The notes under the pieces: generated by a model
Database searches by the model: none
Told to the model about the DNA's origin: nothing
What the model saw: only the letters and a program-made list of their open reading frames with translations
Made by a program: the position numbers and the translations under genes
Shown: positions 41,049 through 47,454 of the stretch, one piece after another
Layout: each line of letters opens with the position of its first letter
Numbering within the stretch: the first letter of the stretch is position 1
Assembly: GCF_004078635.1 (NCBI RefSeq)
Contig: NZ_RZNB01000010.1
Location: 1 to 47,454 of the forward strand
Direction: 5' to 3'
DNA from: Labedella phragmitis
GTDB lineage: Bacteria > Actinomycetota > Actinomycetes > Actinomycetales > Microbacteriaceae
DNA length: 47,454 nt

Positions 41049-41092
41049 CCTGACCCCCAGTCAAGTGCGCTACCGAGCTGCGCCACAGCCCG
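41049..41092 (-). pseudogene. Second tRNA-Pro 5' half
   Basis: Acceptor strand CGGGCTG, D-arm (GCGCAGCTCGGTAGCGC), CTTGA, loop CTGGGGG, TCAGG, then unrelated sequence. The T-arm and 3' acceptor are missing. With the intact copy and the half at 40966 this makes three tRNA-Pro 5' parts in a row, about 80-90 nt apart, consistent with repeated integration or excision at one site. Confidence 0.75.
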
Positions 41093-41187
41093 TTGCCATG
41101 AGGACAACTCGTCCATCGTAGCGGACTCCGCGGCTCGCGCACGACACGAGGGCCACCGCCCCGCTCACCCGCGATCCTCGTCGCAAC

Positions 41188-41247
41188 TGCGTACGCAACG
41201 GACAACCGCGGGTGAGATTACGGCCGCGGTTGTCCGTTGCGTGCGCA
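41188..41247. repeat. REP-like hairpin with 24-nt arms
   Basis: The arms at 41188-41211 and 41224-41247 are complementary at 23 of 24 positions around a 12-nt spacer. The outer part reads TGCGTACGCAA and the inner part CGGACAACCGCGG. The outer motif recurs at the very end of the window (47443-47454). It lies at the 3' end of the SDR pseudogene and could terminate transcription from either side. Confidence 0.75.
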
Positions 41248-41276
41248 AATGCCGAGGAGGGGAGGCCGCCGGGTCG

Positions 41277-41745
41277 GCGGGCGATGTAGCCGCCGTCGAC
41301 GAGCTCGGCGCCCCTCATGAAGGAGGCGTCGTCGCTCGTGAGGAAGGCGATGGCCGCCGCGATCTCCTCGGGCTGGCCGATGTGACCCATCGGCGTCGTG
41401 TCGACGAGCATCGAGCGGTCGGGGTCGCCGAGGATCGGGGTGTCGATGAAGCCGGGGTGTACCGAGTGGACGCGCACGCCCTTCGTCGCCCAGCCGAGGG
41501 CGGTGTTCTTCGTGAGAGTGCGCACGGCGCCCTCCGCGCCGCGTAGCCGGGCCCGCCTCCGAAGCCGCCCACGATGCCGAACATCGAGGAGACGTTCACG
41601 ACCGCTCCTCCGCCGTCGGCGTGGAGCGCAGCGCTCGCGGCCTCCTGCCCGAAGAAGGCGCCCGTCGAGGTGATCGAGATGACCCTCTCGTAGCCCTCGA
41701 GAGTCGTGTCCTCGATGGGGAGGAGATCACCCTCTTCCGCGCACT
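41277..41745 (-). pseudogene. SDR oxidoreductase pseudogene
   Basis: Pieces of a classical SDR lie in order: GDLLPIEDTTLEGYERVISI, TGAFFGQEAA, GGGAVVNVSSMFGIVGGFGGGPGYAA, then after a one-base deletion near 41545 EGAVRTLTKNTALGWATKGVRVHSVHPGFIDTPI and FMRGAELVDGGYIA. The Rossmann N-terminus with TGxxxGxG is missing, the frame is broken at the active site (YAAxEG where YxxxK is expected), and no proper stop follows GGYIA. Probably the former target gene of the MmyB-type regulator next to it. Confidence 0.8.
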
Positions 41746-41820
41746 CATGCCCGCGCGGTGGCCGCTCTCCTGACCGCAGCCGCGCGTCCGTTCAGGGGCA
41801 CGCTTCAGTTCCGCCCAGCA

Positions 41821-42669
41821 TCAGCCCCGGGCCTCCGACCCGTACACGCGCGACGTCGCGTCGAGTGAGCCGAGCATCTTGAGCGCATGATCGCTCGGCG
41901 ACCCCGGCTCCGCCCGATACACGATGAGCTGCTGGCCGGGAGCGCTTCGCACATCGAAGGCGTTGAACTCGAGGGTCATCGGCCCGACGTCCGAGTGCAC
42001 GAACGTCTTCGCCTCACGCGTCTTCCCGCGCGCATCGTTCCCGGACCACAGATCCGCGAACGCCCGGCTTCCCGCCGCGAGCTCATCGACGAGCGCCAGT
42101 GTCGCGGCGTCGTGTGCGTCGAAGCCGAGCGCGAGCCGGAGGTTCGCGACGCTCGACTCCGCCGAACGACGCCAATCCGCGAAGAACACCGCGCCCACCG
42201 GGTCGAGGAAGATCATCCGCGCCAGATTGTCCACCCGCTCGAAGTCCGAGTAGAGGGCTCCGGCCAGGGCGTTGCACGCCAGGATGTCGAGACGCCGATT
42301 GAACACGAAAGCGGGTGTGTCCGGCCACGCGTCCATCACCGCGAGCAGCGACGGGTCGACACGCTCCGTCCCGGGAGCCGGCGCCGTCGAACCCGGTGCG
42401 ACGTCCGCGAGACGCAAGAGGTGACCGCGCGCATCCTCGTCGAGGTCGAGAGCGCGGCAGAGGGCGTCGAGCACCGAGAGCGAGGGGTGGCGTTCACGTC
42501 CTTGCTCGAGCCGGGCGTAGTAGTCGACACTCACGCCGGCGAGGAGCGCCACCTCTTCGCGCCGCAGCCCGGGTACGCGTCGGACTCCGCTCCAGCGCAC
42601 ACCCACGTCGCCCGGAGCGAGAGCAGCGCGGCGTGCGGTGAGGAAAGCGCCCAGGTCACTCGTCGTCAT
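41821..42669 (-). CDS. MmyB-type XRE-family transcriptional regulator
   Basis: A 282-aa regulator related to the one at 15572: LGAFLTARRAALAPGDVGVRWSGVRRVPGLRREEVALLAGVSVDYYARLEQGRERHPS, then the MmyB ligand domain with FNRRLDILACNALAGALYSDF and IVYRAEPGSPSDHALKMLGSL. ATG at 42669. Divergent from the Atu4866-domain gene across a palindrome at 42701-42723. An SDR pseudogene lies on its other side. Confidence 0.9.
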   Translation of the reverse strand: MTTSDLGAFLTARRAALAPGDVGVRWSGVRRVPGLRREEVALLAGVSVDYYARLEQGRERHPSLSVLDALCRALDLDEDARGHLLRLADVAPGSTAPAPGTERVDPSLLAVMDAWPDTPAFVFNRRLDILACNALAGALYSDFERVDNLARMIFLDPVGAVFFADWRRSAESSVANLRLALGFDAHDAATLALVDELAAGSRAFADLWSGNDARGKTREAKTFVHSDVGPMTLEFNAFDVRSAPGQQLIVYRAEPGSPSDHALKMLGSLDATSRVYGSEARG

Positions 42670-42700
42670 GGCCCCAGTCTGCCGTGCACATCGCAACCGA

Positions 42701-42723
42701 GGCAGGGTGGGCCGCACCCTGCC
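42701..42723. promoter_or_regulatory. Palindromic operator for the second MmyB-type regulator
   Basis: GGCAGGGTG (42701-42709) and CACCCTGCC (42715-42723), perfect 9-bp arms around GGCCG, 32 nt upstream of the regulator start. Like the site at 15501-15524 it carries GGCAG/CTGCC-type half-sites beside an MmyB gene. Confidence 0.6.
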
Positions 42724-42873
42724 ATGCGGACAGGAGTCCCGCGCGCGAGCGAGGCATCGCGGTTCCTCCCGCGTCGCCGGCCGCCGGGGTGCATCGCGGC
42801 CTGTCTGTCGGCGTGCCCCTCTCGCAGTCTTGGTCACGGCCCCCGACTCCGGGGACCGGAAAGGGAACCCATC

Positions 42874-43617
42874 ATGTCGAACACATTCACTCCGGAGCTC
42901 CTCGAGCGGATCATGGAGAACTCCACGGACTACACCCAACCGCTCCTCTTCACTCGAGCGCGGATCCACCTCTTCGACTCGCTCGTCGGGGACATGGAGT
43001 CCGGCGACATCCTCCTCGGCCCGGGCTTCATCGTCGGAACGGGACCGGGGATCGAGACGGCCGCGGGAGACGACAACGCCCTCGTCATCGACTGCACCGG
43101 GATGGTCATCGTGCCGGTGATCGTCGACGCGCGCGCCGCCCTCGGGCTCAACGCCGAGCGCTCCTCGGACCTGGGGTCGCTCTGGCCGGGGAACGCGGCG
43201 AACTTCGCCGTGGTGCCCGCCGAGCTCGCTCCCGACGCCGCGTCAGCGGTCGCACTCATCCTCGGACAGCCCGAGTCCGTCGCGGCGATCGTCGTCGACG
43301 GCGCCGTCGTGCACTGGAACGGCGAGTGCACTACTGCGGCTCCGACGCGACCCGATACGTCGCGGTCGGGAGTCGTCGCCCCCTCGGCGAGCCCCTACGT
43401 CGGCATGTGGATCGACGAGGACGATTTCCTCTACCAGGAACTCACCGCCGACGGCCGGTACGACGAGACTCGCGGCGGGCGGCCCCACGCCTTCCAGGGC
43501 TCGTTCTGGATCGACGGGGACCGCATCGACTACCTCGATGACCTCGGATTCTGGGCCTTCGGGGAGTTCATCAACGGCGTCCTGCACCACGGTCCGTACA
43601 TCCTCCACCGCCGCTGA
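42874..43617 (+). CDS. Atu4866-domain protein with amidohydrolase-like N-terminus
   Basis: A 247-aa protein. The last about 80 residues (YVGMWIDEDDFLYQELTADGRYDETRGGRPHAFQGSFWIDGDRIDYLDDLGFWAFGEFINGVLHHGPYILHRR) match the Atu4866 domain, a small beta-barrel of unknown function. The N-terminal part (LLFTRARIHLFDSLVGDMESGDILLGPGFIVGTGPG..., DCTGMVIVPVIVDARAALGL) resembles the composite beta-sandwich domain of amidohydrolases but lacks the H-x-H metal motif. GGAAAGGGAACCC precedes the ATG. Probably under control of the divergent MmyB regulator. Confidence 0.75.
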   Translation: MSNTFTPELLERIMENSTDYTQPLLFTRARIHLFDSLVGDMESGDILLGPGFIVGTGPGIETAAGDDNALVIDCTGMVIVPVIVDARAALGLNAERSSDLGSLWPGNAANFAVVPAELAPDAASAVALILGQPESVAAIVVDGAVVHWNGECTTAAPTRPDTSRSGVVAPSASPYVGMWIDEDDFLYQELTADGRYDETRGGRPHAFQGSFWIDGDRIDYLDDLGFWAFGEFINGVLHHGPYILHRR

Positions 43618-43638
43618 GACCGGGCAGCGCGACAGGCC

Positions 43639-43704
43639 GAGCGCTACGTGATTCGCCGACCGCTACACGAACAGCTGTGGCGGTCGGCGAAGCGCGTAGC
43701 GCTC
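43639..43704. terminator. Large bidirectional hairpin between convergent genes
   Basis: Arms 43639-43663 and 43680-43704 are complementary at 23 of 25 positions around a 16-nt loop. It lies in the 148-nt gap between the Atu4866 gene and the NUDIX gene, which converge, so it probably terminates both. Confidence 0.7.
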
Positions 43705-43765
43705 CCCGAACGGAGGCGGCCGGCCGGGCGATCGCCGGGCGAAACTGCGAGGGGAAAGTCGCGGA

Positions 43766-44668
43766 TCAGTAGCCGCTGAGCTCGAGCAGGACGCGGGGGC
43801 CGGTGAAGCCGGCTCCCATCCGCTCGACGCGGTCGGAAAGGCCACGATCCGCGGTCACGACGACGACGTGCTCGGCACCCGCGTCGAATGCGCGCTCGAC
43901 CTGCTCGACGACGGCGTCGTCGCCGCTGCCCTCTGCGCGCGCGACCGTGACGCCGGACGTATCGGGCCCAGTCGCGTCCCGCCCCTCCCCCTCGAGGACG
44001 ACCACGAACTCCGGCCACCACCACGACTCGGGCAGATCGAATGCGGGAGCGGGAACGCCTTCCGCAGCGAGTGGCGCGACGGCGGCGATGAGCCGCTCCG
44101 CGGCGCCCGCCCGATCCTTCCACCAGCCGTCGGGTCGCGATCCCACGACGTTCGCGGCGTCGACGATCACGACGGCCCGTCGCGTGAGCGACTCCCGGAG
44201 CGCCGGCCACGCCGCCTCGAATCCCGGGTGGAGGGGCAGCGCGTCGACATCGGCGAGCGCCACCCACTTGAGTTCGATGCTCTCAGGGTCCGTCGCGCGC
44301 GCATCGAACGGTTCGAGCACATCGACGAGCACCGTCGCGTACGACCAGTACCCCAGGTCGAGAACGCTCGCGAACCGGGGCCGCACCGCTCCGTCGGGGA
44401 CTCCGGCCTCCTCGGTCGCCTCTCGCAGGGCCCCCTCGAGCGCCGACTCGCCCTGATGGCGCGCGCCGCCCGGAAGTCCCCACGTCCCGCCGAAGTGAGA
44501 CCACACGGCCCGGTGCTGCAGGAGGATGCCGCGCTCGGGGTCGAGCGCGAGGAGACCGGCCGCTCCGAAGAGACCCCAGAACCGTCGCCCGTCGGGCCCC
44601 TCGACCCAGCCATCGCCGCTGTCGGAGGAACCGCGCCGCGGCGGACTGTCTACTGGACCGGATACCAT
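43766..44668 (-). CDS. NUDIX hydrolase fused to a NYN/PIN-like domain
   Basis: A 300-aa two-domain protein. The N-terminal NUDIX domain has the complete box GARHQGESALEGALREATEEAGV (G-x5-E-x7-REATEEAG-hydrophobic), so it should hydrolyse a nucleoside-diphosphate-linked compound. The C-terminal domain (about residues 165-300) begins AVVIVDAANVVGSRPDGWWKDRAGAAERL and ends EHVVVVTADRGLSDRVERMG. Its acidic and Asn residues are placed as in NYN/PIN-type nucleases (D-x-x-N near the start, T-x-D late). The fusion suggests joint action on RNA ends or nucleotides; that is inference. ATG at 44668 has a weak ribosome site. Confidence 0.8.
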   Translation of the reverse strand: MVSGPVDSPPRRGSSDSGDGWVEGPDGRRFWGLFGAAGLLALDPERGILLQHRAVWSHFGGTWGLPGGARHQGESALEGALREATEEAGVPDGAVRPRFASVLDLGYWSYATVLVDVLEPFDARATDPESIELKWVALADVDALPLHPGFEAAWPALRESLTRRAVVIVDAANVVGSRPDGWWKDRAGAAERLIAAVAPLAAEGVPAPAFDLPESWWWPEFVVVLEGEGRDATGPDTSGVTVARAEGSGDDAVVEQVERAFDAGAEHVVVVTADRGLSDRVERMGAGFTGPRVLLELSGY

Positions 44669-44805
44669 CCGTGTCAGTTTTTCATGAATACGCCCGCGCC
44701 GCTCACCCGATGTCCGCGCATGACGAGCCGCAACCCCTCGCCGCGGCGGGCGATCCGCGAGAGGGTCGGAGGAACCGCCGTCCCCGACCCCTTGGAGCGC
44801 CGAGC

Positions 44806-45777
44806 ATGACGACGTACGGATTCCACTGTTCCCACGAGGAGATCGGCCCGCGGGCGATGCTCGACTGGGCCAAGAAGGCCGAACAGGCCGGCTTCACCGC
44901 CGCGATGTGCTCCGACCACCTCGCCCCCTGGAGCGAGCGGCAAGGGGAATCGGGCTTCGCCTGGTCGTGGCTCGGCGCCGCCCTCGAGAGCACCGATATG
45001 AGCTTCGGCGTCGTGAACGCGCCGGGACAGCGCTACCACCCCGTCATCATCGCCCAGGCGATCGCGACCCTCGGTCAGATGTACCCGGGCCGGTTCTGGA
45101 CGGCTCTCGGCAGCGGCGAGGCCATGAACGAGCACGTCACCGGCGACCGCTGGCCGTCGAAGCCCGAGCGCAACGAGCGGCTGCTCGAGTGCGTCACGAT
45201 CATCCGGGCGCTGCTCCGCGGCGAGGAGGTCTCGCACCGCGGCTACGTCACCGTGGACCGAGCGCGCGTCTGGTCCCTCCCCGAAGTCCAGCCGCTCCTC
45301 ATCGGCACCGCGGTCACGCACCAGACGTCCGGGTGGGTCGCCTCATGGGCCGACGGCATGGCGACGATCGCCCAGCCCGAGGAGAAGCTCAAGCAGGTCA
45401 TCGGTGCCTACCGCGAGAACGGCGGCACCGGCGAGGTCACGGTGCAGACACACTTGAGCGTCGCACCCACACACGACGCCGCGCTCGCCGAGGCGTACGA
45501 CCAGTGGGCGTCGAACATCTTCAACCCGCCCGTCTGCTGGGACCTCGAGACACCCGAGGCGTTCGACGAGGTATCGCGCTACGTGACGCCCGACGACGTC
45601 GCGAAGTCCGTCTTCATCACCGCCGAGCCGGGCCCGCTCCTCGAGCACCTCGCGATGCTCGAGAGTTGCGGCGCGGACCGCATCTACCTCCACAACGTCG
45701 GCACCGAGCACGCCCACTTCCTGGAGATGATGTTGAACGACGTCTTCCCGAACCTGAACGTGGAGGTGACCGCATGA
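44806..45777 (+). CDS. LLM-class flavin-dependent oxidoreductase (TIGR03885-like)
   Basis: A 323-aa TIM-barrel flavoprotein: YGFHCSHEEIGPRAMLDWAKKAEQAGFTAAMCSDHLAPWSERQGESGFAWSWLGAALEST, QRYHPVIIAQAIATLGQMYPGRFWTALGSGEAMNEHVTG. This is the subgroup described as probable non-F420 flavinoid oxidoreductases, with an LLM fold. TTGGAGCG precedes the ATG at 44806. The stop overlaps the ATG of the GH13 gene (ATGA), so the two are translationally coupled. Substrate unknown. Confidence 0.88.
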   Translation: MTTYGFHCSHEEIGPRAMLDWAKKAEQAGFTAAMCSDHLAPWSERQGESGFAWSWLGAALESTDMSFGVVNAPGQRYHPVIIAQAIATLGQMYPGRFWTALGSGEAMNEHVTGDRWPSKPERNERLLECVTIIRALLRGEEVSHRGYVTVDRARVWSLPEVQPLLIGTAVTHQTSGWVASWADGMATIAQPEEKLKQVIGAYRENGGTGEVTVQTHLSVAPTHDAALAEAYDQWASNIFNPPVCWDLETPEAFDEVSRYVTPDDVAKSVFITAEPGPLLEHLAMLESCGADRIYLHNVGTEHAHFLEMMLNDVFPNLNVEVTA

Positions 45778-47426
45778 AGGTCACGGACACGAGCGACCTG
45801 TGGTGGAAGACCGCGGTCGTCTACAACCTCGACGTCGAAACCTACCTCGACTGGAACGACGACGGCGTCGGCGACTTCGAAGGGCTCGCCCATCGCATCG
45901 ACTATCTCGCGGAGCTCGGTGTCACGTGCCTCTGGCTCGCCCCCTTCTACCCGTCGCCCCAGAAGGACAACGGCTACGACATCACCGACTACTACGGCGT
46001 CGACCCGCGCTACGGACATCTCGGAGACGTCGTCGAGGTGTTCCGGACGGCGAAGGACCGCGGGATCCGCATCATCGTCGACCTCGTCGTCAACCACACC
46101 TCCGACCAGCACCCGTGGTTCAGGGAGGCGCTCAAGGGGAAGGACAACCCGTATCGCGACTACTACCGCTGGCGCGATACGCCACCCAAGAATCAGAAGG
46201 AGAATGCCTTCCCCGATACCGAGGACGGCACGTGGTTCCTCGACGAGAAGTCGGGCCAGTACTATCGCCACTCCTTCTACCGGCACCAGCCCGACCTCAA
46301 TACCGCGAACCCGGTGGTGCGCGACGAGATCGCGAAGATCATCGGCTTCTGGTTCCAACTGGGCGTCGACGGATTCCGTGTCGATGCAGTGCCGTACCTG
46401 CTCGACGACGACACCCCCGACGACCCGTACGACTTCCTGCGTACGGTCCGCCGCTACGTGGGTCGCCGCAGCGGCACCGGAATGCTCCTGGGCGAAGTCA
46501 ATCTGCCGCACCATGAGCAGTTCGGCTTCTTCGGTGCCGAGGACGGTGACGGGCTCACGATGCAGTTCGACTTCGTCACGAACCAGGCGCTCTACCTCGC
46601 GCTCGCTCGCGAGGACGCCCGCCCGATCGCGACGTCACTGCAGTCGCGCCCGGTCCTCGCATCCAGCAATCAGTGGGGCAACTTCGTGCGTAATCACGAC
46701 GAGCTGAACCTCAACCAGCTGAGTGAGGAGGAACGTCAGTTCGTCTTCGAGAAGTTCGCTCCCGAGGAATCGATGCGACTCCACGGGCGCGGCATCCGGC
46801 GCCGTCTCCCCCCGCTCATCGACAGCGACCCACGCCGCCTCGCGATGGTCTACAGCCTCATCTTCTCCTTGCCGGGCGCGCCCGTGCTGTATTACGGCGA
46901 GGAGATCGGGATGGGTGAGAACCTCGACCTCTCGGGCCGCGAGTCGGTGCGCTCCCCCATGCAGTGGTCCGATCAGGAGAACGGTGGGTTCTCGTCCGCA
47001 CCGAAGCGGAAGCTCGTCACGGCGGTCACCGAGGGCGGCTTCGGCCCCGAGTATGTCAACGCCGCGCAACAGCGTCATGCCGACTCGTCCCTCTTCACGT
47101 TCATCCGCACGCTCGTCCAGGCGTATCGGAACTCGCCGGAGATCGGCTGGGGTGAGTTCGCGCTGCTCGAGCAGCCGCACGACGCGGTGCTCGCGCACTC
47201 GTTGCGCACGGACACGGGACACCTCGTCGCCCTGCACAACCTCGGCTCCGAGGCGCACACTGTTCCGATCACCCTGGAGCGGATCGAGCCGGAGTCCCGC
47301 GTCGTCGACCTGTTCCACGACCATGTCCTCCAGCCCGACGGGAAGGGTCAGCTCGAGGTGCCGCTCGACGGTTACGGTCACCGGTGGTTCCGCGTCGTCC
47401 GCCCGGGCGACAAGCGCCTCACATAG
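45774..47426 (+). CDS. GH13 alpha-amylase-family enzyme, trehalose-synthase-like
   Basis: A 550-aa glycoside hydrolase family 13 protein: WWKTAVVYNLDVETYLDWNDDGVGDFEGLAHRIDYLAELGVTCLWLAPFYPSPQKDNGYDITDYYGVDPRYG, VNHTSDQHPWF, nucleophile Asp in DGFRVDAVPYL, acid/base Glu in LLGEVNLP and the third Asp in VRNHDELN. Sequence and length fit trehalose synthase (maltose-trehalose interconversion), but YNLDVETYLD at the start differs from the usual YELHVRSF, so another alpha-glucan or glucoside activity is possible. No signal peptide; cytoplasmic. Overlaps the LLM gene by 4 nt. Confidence 0.9.
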   Translation: MKVTDTSDLWWKTAVVYNLDVETYLDWNDDGVGDFEGLAHRIDYLAELGVTCLWLAPFYPSPQKDNGYDITDYYGVDPRYGHLGDVVEVFRTAKDRGIRIIVDLVVNHTSDQHPWFREALKGKDNPYRDYYRWRDTPPKNQKENAFPDTEDGTWFLDEKSGQYYRHSFYRHQPDLNTANPVVRDEIAKIIGFWFQLGVDGFRVDAVPYLLDDDTPDDPYDFLRTVRRYVGRRSGTGMLLGEVNLPHHEQFGFFGAEDGDGLTMQFDFVTNQALYLALAREDARPIATSLQSRPVLASSNQWGNFVRNHDELNLNQLSEEERQFVFEKFAPEESMRLHGRGIRRRLPPLIDSDPRRLAMVYSLIFSLPGAPVLYYGEEIGMGENLDLSGRESVRSPMQWSDQENGGFSSAPKRKLVTAVTEGGFGPEYVNAAQQRHADSSLFTFIRTLVQAYRNSPEIGWGEFALLEQPHDAVLAHSLRTDTGHLVALHNLGSEAHTVPITLERIEPESRVVDLFHDHVLQPDGKGQLEVPLDGYGHRWFRVVRPGDKRLT

Positions 47427-47442
47427 TCCTCGTCAGCCCCGA

Positions 47443-47454
47443 TTGCGTACGCAA
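47443..47454. repeat. Start of a REP-like palindrome at the window edge
   Basis: TTGCGTACGCAA is a perfect 12-bp palindrome ending at the last base, 16 nt after the GH13 stop. It shares TGCGTACGCAA with the left arm of the hairpin at 41188-41247, so a second copy of that element may begin here. Confidence 0.5.

Noticed and set aside
40966-41092. Two further functional tRNA genes beside tRNA-Pro
   Set aside because: Both lack the T-arm and the 3' acceptor strand, so they are 5' halves only.

Overview
This window comes from a high-GC actinobacterium, most likely a member of the Microbacteriaceae. The evidence is very high third-position GC, GTG starts, ATGA-overlapped operons, a LAxTG-type cell-wall sorting signal, an LLM-class oxidoreductase coupled to a trehalose-synthase-like GH13 enzyme, and many MmyB/TetR/MarR-type regulators. 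The family assignment is an inference; no rRNA or marker gene is present. All calls come from reading the sequence; no database search was run.

Layout. (1) 1-3863, minus: two tandem paralogous secreted metallophosphoesterases; the downstream one runs off the left edge. (2) 4323-12217, plus: a tightly overlapped peptide-scavenging operon (lipoprotein binding protein, two permeases, fused double ATPase, CocE/NonD-type acyl hydrolase, TetR regulator) behind a perfect 16-bp palindrome. (3) 12252-14584, minus: a lactonase-family propeller protein, then a disturbed locus. There a DUF445 membrane-protein gene stops at an 18-C homopolymer that joins it to an unrelated partial gene and a 53-aa membrane peptide. 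(4) 14689-25332: an accessory stretch built from oxidoreductase/regulator pairs transcribed divergently across their own palindromic operators (SDR/MmyB, epimerase/MarR, SDR/TetR, GMC-pseudogene/TetR). It also holds an ArsR-SRPBCC-AhpD operon and several broken genes (amber-stopped esterase, VOC remnant, recombinase remnant, GMC-CDF chimera). (5) 25372-27211: a TetR-controlled efflux operon with two tiny paralogous single-TM proteins (27 and 43 aa) ahead of a DHA2-type MFS pump.

(6) 27855-41092: a genomic island of about 13 kb inserted at a tRNA-Pro(GGG) locus. A displaced 3' tRNA half lies at the left. A 5'-truncated tyrosine integrase, one intact tRNA-Pro and two 5' tRNA-Pro halves lie at the right. 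The acceptor and anticodon stems of the left 3' half pair perfectly with one of the right 5' halves, so one original tRNA gene was split by the insertion. The main cargo is a nine-gene minus-strand catabolic operon: an 848-aa protein of unknown family, a dipeptidase-like M19 protein, a polar amino-acid ABC transporter (ATPase, two permeases, lipoprotein), an ornithine-cyclodeaminase-family enzyme, a sarcosine-oxidase-like flavoenzyme and a zinc alcohol dehydrogenase. A divergent IclR regulator and a 19-bp palindrome control it. I infer uptake and oxidative breakdown of an N-substituted or cyclic amino acid. This is the best candidate for an undescribed system in the window.

(7) 41188-47454: a REP-like hairpin, an SDR pseudogene, an MmyB regulator divergent from an Atu4866-domain protein, a NUDIX-NYN fusion, and an overlapping LLM oxidoreductase/GH13 pair. 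The window ends inside what looks like another copy of the REP-like palindrome.
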